A stretch of DNA of 64,000 bases from Candidatus Kuenenia stuttgartensis (GTDB lineage Bacteria > Gemmatimonadota > Gemmatimonadetes > Gemmatimonadales > Gemmatimonadaceae), in contig CALQGY020000003.1 of the NCBI GenBank assembly GCA_943330235.2, positions 1 to 64,000 of the forward strand, in the 5' to 3' direction. The translations under genes and the position numbers were made by a program. How positions within the stretch are numbered: the stretch's first letter is position 1; each line of letters starts with the position of its first letter. The notes below the pieces were generated by a model. It did no database searches, was not told the origin of the DNA, and saw nothing but the letters and a program-made list of their open reading frames with translations. Positions 28,803-37,596 of this stretch are shown here, one piece after another.

Positions 28803-30274
28803 TGCGTCGCTCAATTCGCACGTGGTCGGCGGCCCTCGCGCTGCCCATCCTGTCGCCCATCCTGTCGCCCGCCTTGCCGCTCGCGCTCGGCGCGCAGGCG
28901 AAGCCCGCCTCCACGACGCCGCCCACGCTGGCCGCGCCCAAGCCGCTGACGCTGCCGCCCATTACCGAGCGCACGCTGCCCAACGGATTGCGCATCGTGT
29001 TCGTGGCGCAGCACGAACAGCCCGTGGTGGATGCGACACTCGTGATTCGCACCGGCGCCGAAGCCGATCCGCGAGGAAAGACGGGACTCGCGACGCTCAC
29101 CGCGAATCTGCTGGACGAAGGCGCCAGCGGACGCGATGCATTGGGCATCGCTGACCAGATCGGATTCTTAGCCGTGCGGCTGGGCACCGGCGCCGCGTTC
29201 GAGCAGAGCAGCATCAGCCTGCACACCACGCGGGCCACGCTCGATAGCGCGCTCGCGTTGATGGCCGATGTCGCCTTGCGCCCGACGTTCGCCGAAAAGG
29301 AATTTAGCCGCCTGAAGAACGAGCGCGTCACGTCGCTCTTGCAGGAAGCCGATCGCGGTCCGTCCATCGCGGACCGCGCGTTCGCGGCCATTGTGTTCGG
29401 TAACGCGCACCCGTACGGGCATTCGGCGTCCGGCGTGCGTGAGGATGTGGAGAGCATCACCCGCGACGACGTATCGGCCTTTTGGACGACATGGTATCGC
29501 CCCAACAACGCGACGCTGGTCATCGTCGGCGATCTAACGGTCGCGGACGCGATGGCGCGCGCCACGGCGGCGTTCGGGAGATGGTCACGTGGTGAGCTGC
29601 CCGCGCTTAAGCCCGGTGCGCAGGCGGGCATCAGTGCGACGCGCATTATCATCGTCGACAAACCCAAGGCCGCCCAGAGCTCGTTCCGGTTGGGTGGCAT
29701 CGGCGTAGCGCGCACGACGAAGGACTACTACCCCATCATGGTGATGAACACGGCGCTGGGCGGATCCTTCACCAGCCGCTTGAATCAGAACCTGCGCGAG
29801 ACCAAGGGCTACACGTACGGTGCGAGCTCGGGCTTCACCATGCGTCGCGAGCCGGGCGCGTTTACGGCGCGCGCTGAAGTGGTGGCCGCCAAGACGGACT
29901 CCGCATTGCTCGAGTTCATGAAGGAAGTGCGCAGCATCCGCGAACCCATGCCGGCGACCGAACTCGCCAAGACCAAACGCTATCTGCAGCTTGGCTACGC
30001 CGAGCGCTTTGAAACGCCCGGCGATATTGCGGGCAACATCGCCGCCTTGGTGCCGTACGGTATTCCGCTCACCAGCTTGAACACGTTCAATGCCGGCATT
30101 GGCTTGGTCACCGGCAGTGATGTGCAACGCGTGGCTCGGCAGTATCTCGACCCCACCAAGCTGACCATCGTGATCGCGGGCGATCGCGCCAGTATCGAGC
30201 CCGCGCTCAAAGCACTCAAGATCGCCCCGGTCGAAATCCGCGACGCGAAGGGCCAACCCGGCATCACTCCGTGA
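28802..30274 (+). CDS. M16-family peptidase-like protein lacking HxxEH (non-catalytic partner)
   Basis: TLPNGLRIVFVAQHEQPVVDATLVIRTGAEADPRGKTGLATLTANLLDEG: HxxEH site degenerate; start overlaps the previous stop (TAATG). Confidence 0.92.
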   Translation: MRRSIRTWSAALALPILSPILSPALPLALGAQAKPASTTPPTLAAPKPLTLPPITERTLPNGLRIVFVAQHEQPVVDATLVIRTGAEADPRGKTGLATLTANLLDEGASGRDALGIADQIGFLAVRLGTGAAFEQSSISLHTTRATLDSALALMADVALRPTFAEKEFSRLKNERVTSLLQEADRGPSIADRAFAAIVFGNAHPYGHSASGVREDVESITRDDVSAFWTTWYRPNNATLVIVGDLTVADAMARATAAFGRWSRGELPALKPGAQAGISATRIIIVDKPKAAQSSFRLGGIGVARTTKDYYPIMVMNTALGGSFTSRLNQNLRETKGYTYGASSGFTMRREPGAFTARAEVVAAKTDSALLEFMKEVRSIREPMPATELAKTKRYLQLGYAERFETPGDIAGNIAALVPYGIPLTSLNTFNAGIGLVTGSDVQRVARQYLDPTKLTIVIAGDRASIEPALKALKIAPVEIRDAKGQPGITP

Positions 30275-31269
30275 AGACCATGACCACACACCGCCGCACG
30301 TTCGTTCCGCGCACCGCCGTTCCGCGCACCGCCGTTCCGCGCACCGCGCGGGCTCTGCTGACTATCGCCGCGCTAACGGCCTTCGTGGCCTGCCACCGAA
30401 CGGCCGCGCCGCGTGCAACGTCAGGGAGCGCGTCGCCGGCCGCACGCGCCAACATGCTCGTGAGCACCACGTGGTTAGCCCAGCATGCCTCCGACGCCGA
30501 CGTCGTGGTACTCCAGGTGGGCAGCAAAGCACAGTATGACAGCGGCCATGTGGCCGGCGCGCGATTGGTGACGTTGGCTGAGTTGTCGCTCCCGCAGGTG
30601 GACGGTGGGCTCTCGCTGCAAATGGCGTCGGTGGAACAGCTCACCGCCTGGGCCACTCGCAACGGCATCGGTGACCGTACGCGCGTCGTCATTGTGCCGC
30701 ATGACGAGAACTTGCAGTCGGCCACGCGGGTGTTCATCACCATGGCGTACCTGGGCGCGTTCGAGCGCACGTCCGTTGTGGACGGCAGCTTCAAGGCCTG
30801 GAAGAGCGAGGGGCGCGCCGTGAGCACCGCCGCGCCGGCCGCAGCGCGCACGGCCACCTTCACGGCCAAGCCGCGACCGGAGCTCATCGCCACCATCGCA
30901 CAGGTAGAGGCGGTGACGAAAGACTCGGGGAGCACCGCACTCGTGGACGCACGCCTCGTGCGCTTCTACAATGGCGACGGTGGCGGCTACCCGCGTCCGG
31001 GGCACATCCCCACGGCGGTGAACATCCCCCTCAATACCGTCAGCACGAACGGCTTCATGAAGCCCGCCGCTGAGCTCAAAACGCTCTTTGCGCAGGCCGG
31101 CGTCCGGGGCGACAAGCCGATCATCACATACTGCCATATCGGCCAGCAGGCCACGGTGCTGTGGTTTGTCGCAACGCTGCTCGGCTACGACGCGAAGATG
31201 TTCGACGGCAGTTTTCAGGAATGGAGCGGCACCACACGCCTGCCGGTGGTTGGCCCGCCGGCCAAGTAA
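30271..31269 (+). CDS. Secreted two-domain rhodanese/sulfurtransferase
   Basis: Second domain TYCHIGQQATVLWFVATLLGYDAKMFDGSFQEWS; first domain rhodanese-like without active-site Cys; signal peptide with AFVACH. Confidence 0.9.
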   Translation: MKTMTTHRRTFVPRTAVPRTAVPRTARALLTIAALTAFVACHRTAAPRATSGSASPAARANMLVSTTWLAQHASDADVVVLQVGSKAQYDSGHVAGARLVTLAELSLPQVDGGLSLQMASVEQLTAWATRNGIGDRTRVVIVPHDENLQSATRVFITMAYLGAFERTSVVDGSFKAWKSEGRAVSTAAPAAARTATFTAKPRPELIATIAQVEAVTKDSGSTALVDARLVRFYNGDGGGYPRPGHIPTAVNIPLNTVSTNGFMKPAAELKTLFAQAGVRGDKPIITYCHIGQQATVLWFVATLLGYDAKMFDGSFQEWSGTTRLPVVGPPAK

Positions 31270-31373
31270 CGCCCACTGTGCCCGCGCCTCGTACAGGGCG
31301 GGCACATTTGGCTTCACCCGAGGCGGCACGGTACCTTTCCGGCCTCACGATTCCTTCGTCTCCGGAGCCTGTA

Positions 31374-31913
31374 GTGCACGCTGCCACTGATCACCCTGCC
31401 GATGCGGCCACGACCCCGATTGTGGGGGTCGTGATGGGGAGCGCGAGCGACTTCGACACCATGTCGCCCGCCTGTGAACTGCTCGCGGAGCTCGGGATCC
31501 CGTACGAGGCGCGCGTCGTCTCGGCGCACCGCACCCCCGACTGGCTGTTCGACTACGCCCAGCAGGCGCAGGCGCGCGGCCTGCGCGCCATCATTGCCGG
31601 TGCCGGCGGGGCGGCCCATCTGCCCGGTATGCTCGCGGCCAAGACGCTGGTGCCCGTCCTGGGCGTCCCGGTCGTCGCGACGCCGCTGAACGGGATGGAC
31701 GCGCTGCTGAGCATCGTGCAGATGCCCGCCGGGGTCCCCGTGGCCACCTTCGCCATCGGCAAGCCGGGTGCGGCCAACGCCGCGCTGTTCGCCGCGCAGC
31801 TGCTCGCGGCGCACGACCCCGACCTCTTGGCTGCGCTGACGCGGCGCCGTGCCGCGAAGGCCGACGAGGCCCTCGCGCGGCCGCTCAACGCCCCCAACGC
31901 CATCAACCCGTGA
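31374..31913 (+). CDS. purE: N5-carboxyaminoimidazole ribonucleotide mutase
   Basis: [46 protein letters not shown]...[20 protein letters not shown] start inferred. Confidence 0.97.
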   Translation: MHAATDHPADAATTPIVGVVMGSASDFDTMSPACELLAELGIPYEARVVSAHRTPDWLFDYAQQAQARGLRAIIAGAGGAAHLPGMLAAKTLVPVLGVPVVATPLNGMDALLSIVQMPAGVPVATFAIGKPGAANAALFAAQLLAAHDPDLLAALTRRRAAKADEALARPLNAPNAINP

Positions 31914-33097
31914 GCGCGTCGCCGATTCTTCCCGGCGCGACCATCGGCTTCCTTGGCGGCGGTCAACTCGGACGCATGACCGCACTGGCGGCCCGATCGA
32001 TGGGCTACGACGTGCACGTGCTCGACCCCGAAGCCACGTGCGCCACACGCCCCGTCGCCTCCCGCACGATCACCGCCGCCTTCAGCGATGTGCAGGCGGC
32101 GATCGATCTCGCCACGCAGTGCGACGTGATCACGTTGGAAATCGAGCAGATCCATCCGGACGTGCTCGCCGCCGTGGCTGAGCACGCGCCCGTGCGACCG
32201 GGGCGCGAGCCAGTGTACATCATCCAGGATCGCCTGCGGCAGAAGGAATGGTTGGCGCAGCACGCGTTCCCGCTTGGGGCGTTCATGATGGCCGACTCCG
32301 CCGAGGCGATCGCGCACGCGGTCAACACCTTCGGCCCGGGTATCGCCAAGTCCACTCATGGGGGCTACGACGGCCGTGGCCAGGTGCGCCTGTCCACGCC
32401 CGAGCAGGCCGACGGCGCGTGGCACGCGCTCGGCGGACGCACCTGCGTCGTCGAGCAGCTCGTGGATATCGACTACGAAATCAGCGTGCTCGTCGCGCGG
32501 CGCCCGTCTGGGGGCGTGGCCGTGTATCCGCCGTCGCGCAATCACCACACCGGCGGCATTCTCACGTGGGCCGTCGCACCGGCCGCCATCAGCGAGGCCA
32601 TGGCCGCACGCGCGCAGGCACTCGCGATGACGATCGCTGAACGCATCGGCATGGTGGGGCTGCTGGCCGTGGAATGCTTCGTCACGCGCGCCGGTGAGCT
32701 GTTGGTGAACGAGCTCGCACCGCGTCCGCACAACACGTATCACCACAGCGAGCGCGGATTCGCCACCAGCCAGTTTGAACAGCTCGTGCGCGCGATCTGC
32801 GACCTGCCGTTGGGGAGCACCGAACTCTACGCCCCCTCCGCCATCGTGAACCTGCTGGGCGACGTGTGGCTGCACGACACGCCGCCGAATATTCCGCACG
32901 CGCTCGAGGTTCCCGGCTCACGCATTCACCTGTACGGCAAGGCCGGAGCGCGGGCCGGCCGCAAGATGGGCCATCTCTCGGCCGTGGGTGACAGCGCGCA
33001 GCAAGCGCTGAGCCGTGTGCTCGAGAGCTACCGGCGCCTGTCCCCCGGCACCACCGATGCCTTCGACGTGCACGAACCGTCGCTCCCGCAGCACTGA
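31910..33097 (+). CDS. purK: 5-(carboxyamino)imidazole ribonucleotide synthase
   Basis: [38 protein letters not shown]...[40 protein letters not shown]; overlaps purE. Confidence 0.97.
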   Translation: MSASPILPGATIGFLGGGQLGRMTALAARSMGYDVHVLDPEATCATRPVASRTITAAFSDVQAAIDLATQCDVITLEIEQIHPDVLAAVAEHAPVRPGREPVYIIQDRLRQKEWLAQHAFPLGAFMMADSAEAIAHAVNTFGPGIAKSTHGGYDGRGQVRLSTPEQADGAWHALGGRTCVVEQLVDIDYEISVLVARRPSGGVAVYPPSRNHHTGGILTWAVAPAAISEAMAARAQALAMTIAERIGMVGLLAVECFVTRAGELLVNELAPRPHNTYHHSERGFATSQFEQLVRAICDLPLGSTELYAPSAIVNLLGDVWLHDTPPNIPHALEVPGSRIHLYGKAGARAGRKMGHLSAVGDSAQQALSRVLESYRRLSPGTTDAFDVHEPSLPQH

Positions 33098-33134
33098 CCC
33101 GCCACTCACCCTTTCACGCGACCGAATACCTCAC

Positions 33135-33509
33135 ATGTTTCCGCGCGACCTGTACGAAATCATTCACATCATCGGCATCGCCATGCTGTTCGTCTCCATT
33201 GGCGGCGTCGCAGTCCATGCCGCCAACGGTGGCAACAAGGCCAATACGTCCACACGTGGGCTCGTCGCCGCGATGTTCGGCCTGGGCTCGTTTCTGATTC
33301 TGCTCGGTGGGTTCGGCATGATGGCGCGACTCGGTCTCGTACGCGGCATGCCCCCCGGATGGCTGGGTGTGAAGATGGTGATCTGGCTCGTGCTCAGTGC
33401 CATCGTCCTGTTGCCGTACCGCAAGCCCGCGTTGGCGCGACCGTTTCTCGTGATCCTGCCGCTGCTCGCCGGCGTCGCCGTCTACATGGCGCTGTACAAG
33501 CCGTTCTGA
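33135..33509 (+). CDS. Small integral membrane protein
   Basis: [35 protein letters not shown]...: 4 TM-like segments; follows purEK. Confidence 0.75.
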   Translation: MFPRDLYEIIHIIGIAMLFVSIGGVAVHAANGGNKANTSTRGLVAAMFGLGSFLILLGGFGMMARLGLVRGMPPGWLGVKMVIWLVLSAIVLLPYRKPALARPFLVILPLLAGVAVYMALYKPF

Positions 33510-33570
33510 TTCCTGCTGCACGCTGTGGCCGACGCACATTCGCGTCGGCCCACATTGTCCGGAGCGCTCC

Positions 33571-34815
33571 ATGAATGTTCTGGTACTGAATGCCGGTTCG
33601 GCGACCCTCAAGTTTCAGGTGCTCGTCACAGATGATCACGCCATCGCCACCGACACCGATCGCGCGCTCGTGCGCGGACAGATTGAGCGCATCGGCGGCG
33701 AGTCGGTCGTCAGCGTGCGGCGCGCCGATGGCTCCACGCGGACGCGCACCGCACCGCTGCGCGATCTGCGCGCAGCGGTGGAATGGGTGGTCGCGTTTGT
33801 CACCAGCGAGGACAGCGGCACCGGGCTCGTATCGCACGCCGATCTCCACGCCGTAGGCCATCGCGTAGTGCACGGCGGCGAATTATTCCAAGACAGTGTG
33901 CGCATCACCGAGACCGTGCGTCATGCCATCGAGGGGATGATTGAACTGGCGCCGCTGCATAATCCGCACAACCTCCGTGGCATCGAGGCCGCGCGCGCGG
34001 TCCTCGGCGACAGCGTGCCGCAAGTCGCGGTGTTCGACACGGCGTTCCATCACTCGCTCCCTGAGCACGCGTACCTCTACGCCATTCCGTATCCGCTGTA
34101 TCGACGGCATCGCGTCCGCCGCTACGGCTTCCACGGTACCTCGCACCGCAGCATCGCGTGGCGCTGGCGACGGCTGACGGGGCGGACGCGCGACGACGTC
34201 CGCATCATTACGCTGCATCTGGGCAACGGCTGCTCCGCGTGCGCCATTCAAGGCGGCCAATCCATCGACACGTCCATGGGCTTCACGCCGCTTGAGGGGC
34301 TGGTCATGGGCACGCGTTCGGGCGATATCGACGCCGCCGTGCTGGACTACATCGCCTCGAAGGAAGGACTCACGCTCCCGCAGGTAGAACTCCTGTTGAA
34401 CCAACAATCGGGACTACTGGGCATCTCCGGGCTGACCAACGACATGCGCGACCTGCTGGCGGAGGCGCACGAACATGAGGATAGGCGCGCGCGACTGGCC
34501 ATCGAGATCTTCTGCTATCGCGTGCGGAAGTACATCGGTGCGTACCTCGCCGTGCTGGGCGGTGCAGACGCGATCGTGTTCGCGGGCGGCATCGGCGAGA
34601 ATGCGCCGGAAATCCGCGCCCGCATCTGCGAGGGGCTGGCCTGGGCGGGCGTCACCATCGACGCAGCCGCGAACGACCGTCTCATCGGCGGACGCGAAGG
34701 TCGGTTTTCCACGGAGACATCGGCCTTGGCTGCGTGGGTCGTTCCAACGGACGAAGAGCTGCTGATTGCGCGCGACACGTACCGGGTCGTCGCGGGGATT
34801 GAACCGCCGAACTGA
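33571..34815 (+). CDS. ackA: Acetate kinase
   Basis: [98 protein letters not shown]. Confidence 0.97.
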   Translation: MNVLVLNAGSATLKFQVLVTDDHAIATDTDRALVRGQIERIGGESVVSVRRADGSTRTRTAPLRDLRAAVEWVVAFVTSEDSGTGLVSHADLHAVGHRVVHGGELFQDSVRITETVRHAIEGMIELAPLHNPHNLRGIEAARAVLGDSVPQVAVFDTAFHHSLPEHAYLYAIPYPLYRRHRVRRYGFHGTSHRSIAWRWRRLTGRTRDDVRIITLHLGNGCSACAIQGGQSIDTSMGFTPLEGLVMGTRSGDIDAAVLDYIASKEGLTLPQVELLLNQQSGLLGISGLTNDMRDLLAEAHEHEDRRARLAIEIFCYRVRKYIGAYLAVLGGADAIVFAGGIGENAPEIRARICEGLAWAGVTIDAAANDRLIGGREGRFSTETSALAAWVVPTDEELLIARDTYRVVAGIEPPN

Positions 34816-34995
34816 GGCGCGCCGAACTGAGGCGCGTGCCCACGCCGCGCAACACATCGGCTCGTAGCGCATCGGCGAAGGGAGACTTGATCTTTTCATA
34901 TGAACGGCCGATACTTGCAAGTGCGCGGCGATTTCCCGATTTGACGGGCCGCGCACCAGTGCCAGCGGCACTGCCCTTCCGTCTAAGTCGTGGCC

Positions 34996-35039
34996 CTGAC
35001 GGCCCTCGACGAGAAATCGGCGAGGGCCGTCAGTGTTTT
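34996..35039 (+). terminator. Intrinsic terminator downstream of ackA
   Basis: ctgacggccctcg-acgagaaatcgg-cgagggccgtcag + tgtttt. Confidence 0.85.
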
Positions 35040-35063
35040 CGGCCCGGGTCTGACGGCAGGACG

Positions 35064-35115
35064 CAGATGCTGATGCAGGTGCTGATGCAGGTGCTGGTGT
35101 AGGTGATGGTGTAGG
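35064..35115. repeat. 12-bp tandem repeat, 4 imperfect copies
   Basis: cagatgctgatg / caggtgctgatg / caggtgctggtg / taggtgatggtg. Confidence 0.9.
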
Positions 35116-35154
35116 TCGCACAAAAACTGATGTCGTCGGCGCCCGCTCGTGGGT

Positions 35155-35210
35155 GTCCGTGGTGATTTGCCGCCGCTTGCCGCCACGTTAAAGAACGCGC
35201 TAAACCGCGA
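35155..35210 (+). promoter_or_regulatory. SAM-II-like (SAM-alpha) riboswitch aptamer
   Basis: cCGTGGTGATTTGccgccgCTTGCcgCCACGTTAAAgaacgcGCTAAAccgcg: stem CGTGG/CCACG, GATTTG, CACGTTAAA and GCTAAA match the SAM-II consensus as remembered; lies 5' of a methionine-pathway gene. Confidence 0.85.
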
Positions 35211-35284
35211 CTGTACCCGGCCGTCGTTGTCATCCGGACCCAGTTTCGTAGGCGGCACTCACCCGCTCTCTGGAGAGTGCCTGG

Positions 35285-37489
35285 ATGTCCACGTACGCCC
35301 CGTCCCATCGCGTCGCGCACCGCGCGTCTAGCGCGTCTAGCGCGTCTAGCGCATCAAGCGCATCTAGCGCCGCAAGCGCGTCCAGTGCGCCACGGTCGCC
35401 CCACGTCAGCGCTGGCAGCGCGGCGCCGACCGCTCCCGCGTGGCCCGTGCGTGACGAGATCATCACGCTGACCGACGTCACCCTCGAGAGCGGCGCGCAT
35501 CTCGCGTCGTTAGCTGTGCGCATTCGCCTCGAAGGCGAGCTCGCGCCCGCGCGCGACAATCTGGTGCTGGTCGTGCATGCCCTCACGGGGACCGTCGCGG
35601 CCACCACGTGGTGGAAGGGCGTGGTGGAAGCCGGCGGGGCCATCGACCCGACGCGTCACGCGGTCCTGACCACCAATCTGCTGGGCGGATGCGACGGGAC
35701 CACAGGTCCCACCAACGACGCCCCGGACACCCTGCCGCCCATCACGACACGCGACCAGGCCGCCGTGCTCGCGCGCGTGCTCGACGTACTGCAGGTGGAG
35801 CAGCCGTTGCTCGTCTGCGGCGGGTCGTTGGGCGGCCAGGTCACCATCGAGTTCGCGGCGTCGTTCCCGCATCGCGTGCGCGCCGCGGTGGCGCTGGCCG
35901 CGCCGGCCGCGCAAACCGCACAGGGGCTCGCGTGGAATGCCATCATGCGTCGCGCCATTGCGCTGGGCGGCGTCGATGAAGGATTGGCCCTCGCGCGCAT
36001 GGTGGGCATGCTCAGCTATCGCACGCCGGCGGGGCTCGAGCAGCGCTTCGGACGCACCCAACGTGCCGACGGCACCTTTCAGGTGAATAGCTGGCTGCAC
36101 GCGCACGGAGACAAGCTGGTCGCGCGCTTCGACGCGACCAGCTACGTCGCCCTCATCAACGCCATGGACACGCACGATGTCGGCCGCGGACGCGGCGGTA
36201 TCGCCGCCGCCTTGGCGCCCGTTGCCGCTCGCCTGACCGGCGTCGGGATCCCCGGCGATCAGCTGTATCCCGCCGAGTCGGTCAGTGAATGGACCGACGC
36301 CGCAGACGCCCGCTACATCGACCTGCACTCGCTGCACGGTCACGATGCGTTCCTGATCGAGGCGGAGGCCGTGAGCGTCATTCTGCGTGACGCGATCACC
36401 CGTGCCTGGCGCGTGAGTGCAAACACCGCGACGACCACGCCCGTGAGCACAGCGCCCGCGACCACAGCGCCCGCCGTGACCACGACCTCGGCCTCGGGGA
36501 CAGCAGCCGGCGTGGCGGTCGGCACGCTCCGAGTGGCGCTGGCCGGATGCGGACATGTGGGTGGTGGCCTGCTCGATCTCATCGCGGCGCGACGTGCCGA
36601 CGACACGCCCATTCGCGTGGAGCGGGTGCTCGTGCGCGACCCCGCGCTCGCTCGGCCCGCGCTCACGAATGCCATCGCGCGTGGACTCGCCCCTGACACG
36701 GCCTGCATCACCAATCCCGCCGCGCTGCTCTCCGATGACATCGACGTGCTCGTCGAAGCCATAGGCGGTACGGGGGTTGCCCGTGCACTGGTGGAAGCCG
36801 CGCTCCGTCGCGGCATTCGCGTCGTGACCGCCAACAAGGCGCTGCTGGCCGAGCGTGGCCCGGAACTACAGGCGCTGGCTCAGGCCAATAAGACTCGCAT
36901 CGATTTCGAGGGCGCCGTCGCGGGCGCCATCCCCATCGTGCGGTGCGTGCGCAGCGGTGCCGCAGGCGTGGGGATTACCTCGTTCAGCGGCATTCTGAAC
37001 GGCACCAGCAACTTTGTCCTCGACCGACTGGCCGACGGCGAGTCACTCAACGATGCCGTCGCGACGGCGCAGCGACTCGGCTATGCCGAGGCCGACCCCA
37101 CGCGCGACCTCTCAGGCGAAGATGCCGAAGACAAGCTGCGTGTGCTCGCGTGGTTGGCCTTCGGCGTGCATCCCGCGACGCTGTCGGTCGAGCGTCAGGG
37201 CATCGACGCCGAGTCGGCCGAGTGGGCAGCGCAGGTCGTGCGCGAAGGCGACCGCGTGAAGCTCATCGCGAGCTGCACACGCGAAGACGGCGGGATTGTG
37301 GCGCGCATCCACCCCACGCGCGTCGCGCACGATGATCCGTGGGCCCGCGTGAGTGGCCCGAACAATCGCATTGTTGTGGAGAGCGACTCCGCCGGCGCGA
37401 TGGTCTTCGCCGGCGCCGGCGCCGGCGGCCGCGCCACCGCCGGCGCCGTCCTGAGCGATGTCCTCCGCAGCGTCACCGAATCCGCGTAA
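35285..37489 (+). CDS. Homoserine O-acetyltransferase (MetX) - homoserine dehydrogenase fusion
   Basis: N-half alpha/beta hydrolase: HALTGTVAATTWW...LLGGCDGTTGP...CGGSLGGQVTIEFAASFPHRVR...GIPGDQLYPAES...HGHDAFLIE; C-half GTLRVALAGCGHVGGGLLDLIA...VTANKALLAERGPEL...FSGILNGTSNFVLDRLADG...DLSGEDAEDKLRVLA. Confidence 0.95.
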   Translation: MSTYAPSHRVAHRASSASSASSASSASSAASASSAPRSPHVSAGSAAPTAPAWPVRDEIITLTDVTLESGAHLASLAVRIRLEGELAPARDNLVLVVHALTGTVAATTWWKGVVEAGGAIDPTRHAVLTTNLLGGCDGTTGPTNDAPDTLPPITTRDQAAVLARVLDVLQVEQPLLVCGGSLGGQVTIEFAASFPHRVRAAVALAAPAAQTAQGLAWNAIMRRAIALGGVDEGLALARMVGMLSYRTPAGLEQRFGRTQRADGTFQVNSWLHAHGDKLVARFDATSYVALINAMDTHDVGRGRGGIAAALAPVAARLTGVGIPGDQLYPAESVSEWTDAADARYIDLHSLHGHDAFLIEAEAVSVILRDAITRAWRVSANTATTTPVSTAPATTAPAVTTTSASGTAAGVAVGTLRVALAGCGHVGGGLLDLIAARRADDTPIRVERVLVRDPALARPALTNAIARGLAPDTACITNPAALLSDDIDVLVEAIGGTGVARALVEAALRRGIRVVTANKALLAERGPELQALAQANKTRIDFEGAVAGAIPIVRCVRSGAAGVGITSFSGILNGTSNFVLDRLADGESLNDAVATAQRLGYAEADPTRDLSGEDAEDKLRVLAWLAFGVHPATLSVERQGIDAESAEWAAQVVREGDRVKLIASCTREDGGIVARIHPTRVAHDDPWARVSGPNNRIVVESDSAGAMVFAGAGAGGRATAGAVLSDVLRSVTESA

Positions 37490-37596
37490 GCCACACGTCG
37501 CGGTGCATCCCGCAGCAAAGACGTTTCGCCCGTAACGCATCTAACCCTTACCGCGTTTCGCCCTTCCAGCGTTTCGCATCGCCCCGTCTCGCCCCT

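Noticed and set aside
33523-33553. Hairpin ggccgacgc...gcgtcggcc between the membrane protein and ackA as a terminator
   Set aside because: Strong stem but no T-tract and very short distance to ackA; kept out of the feature list as unresolved.
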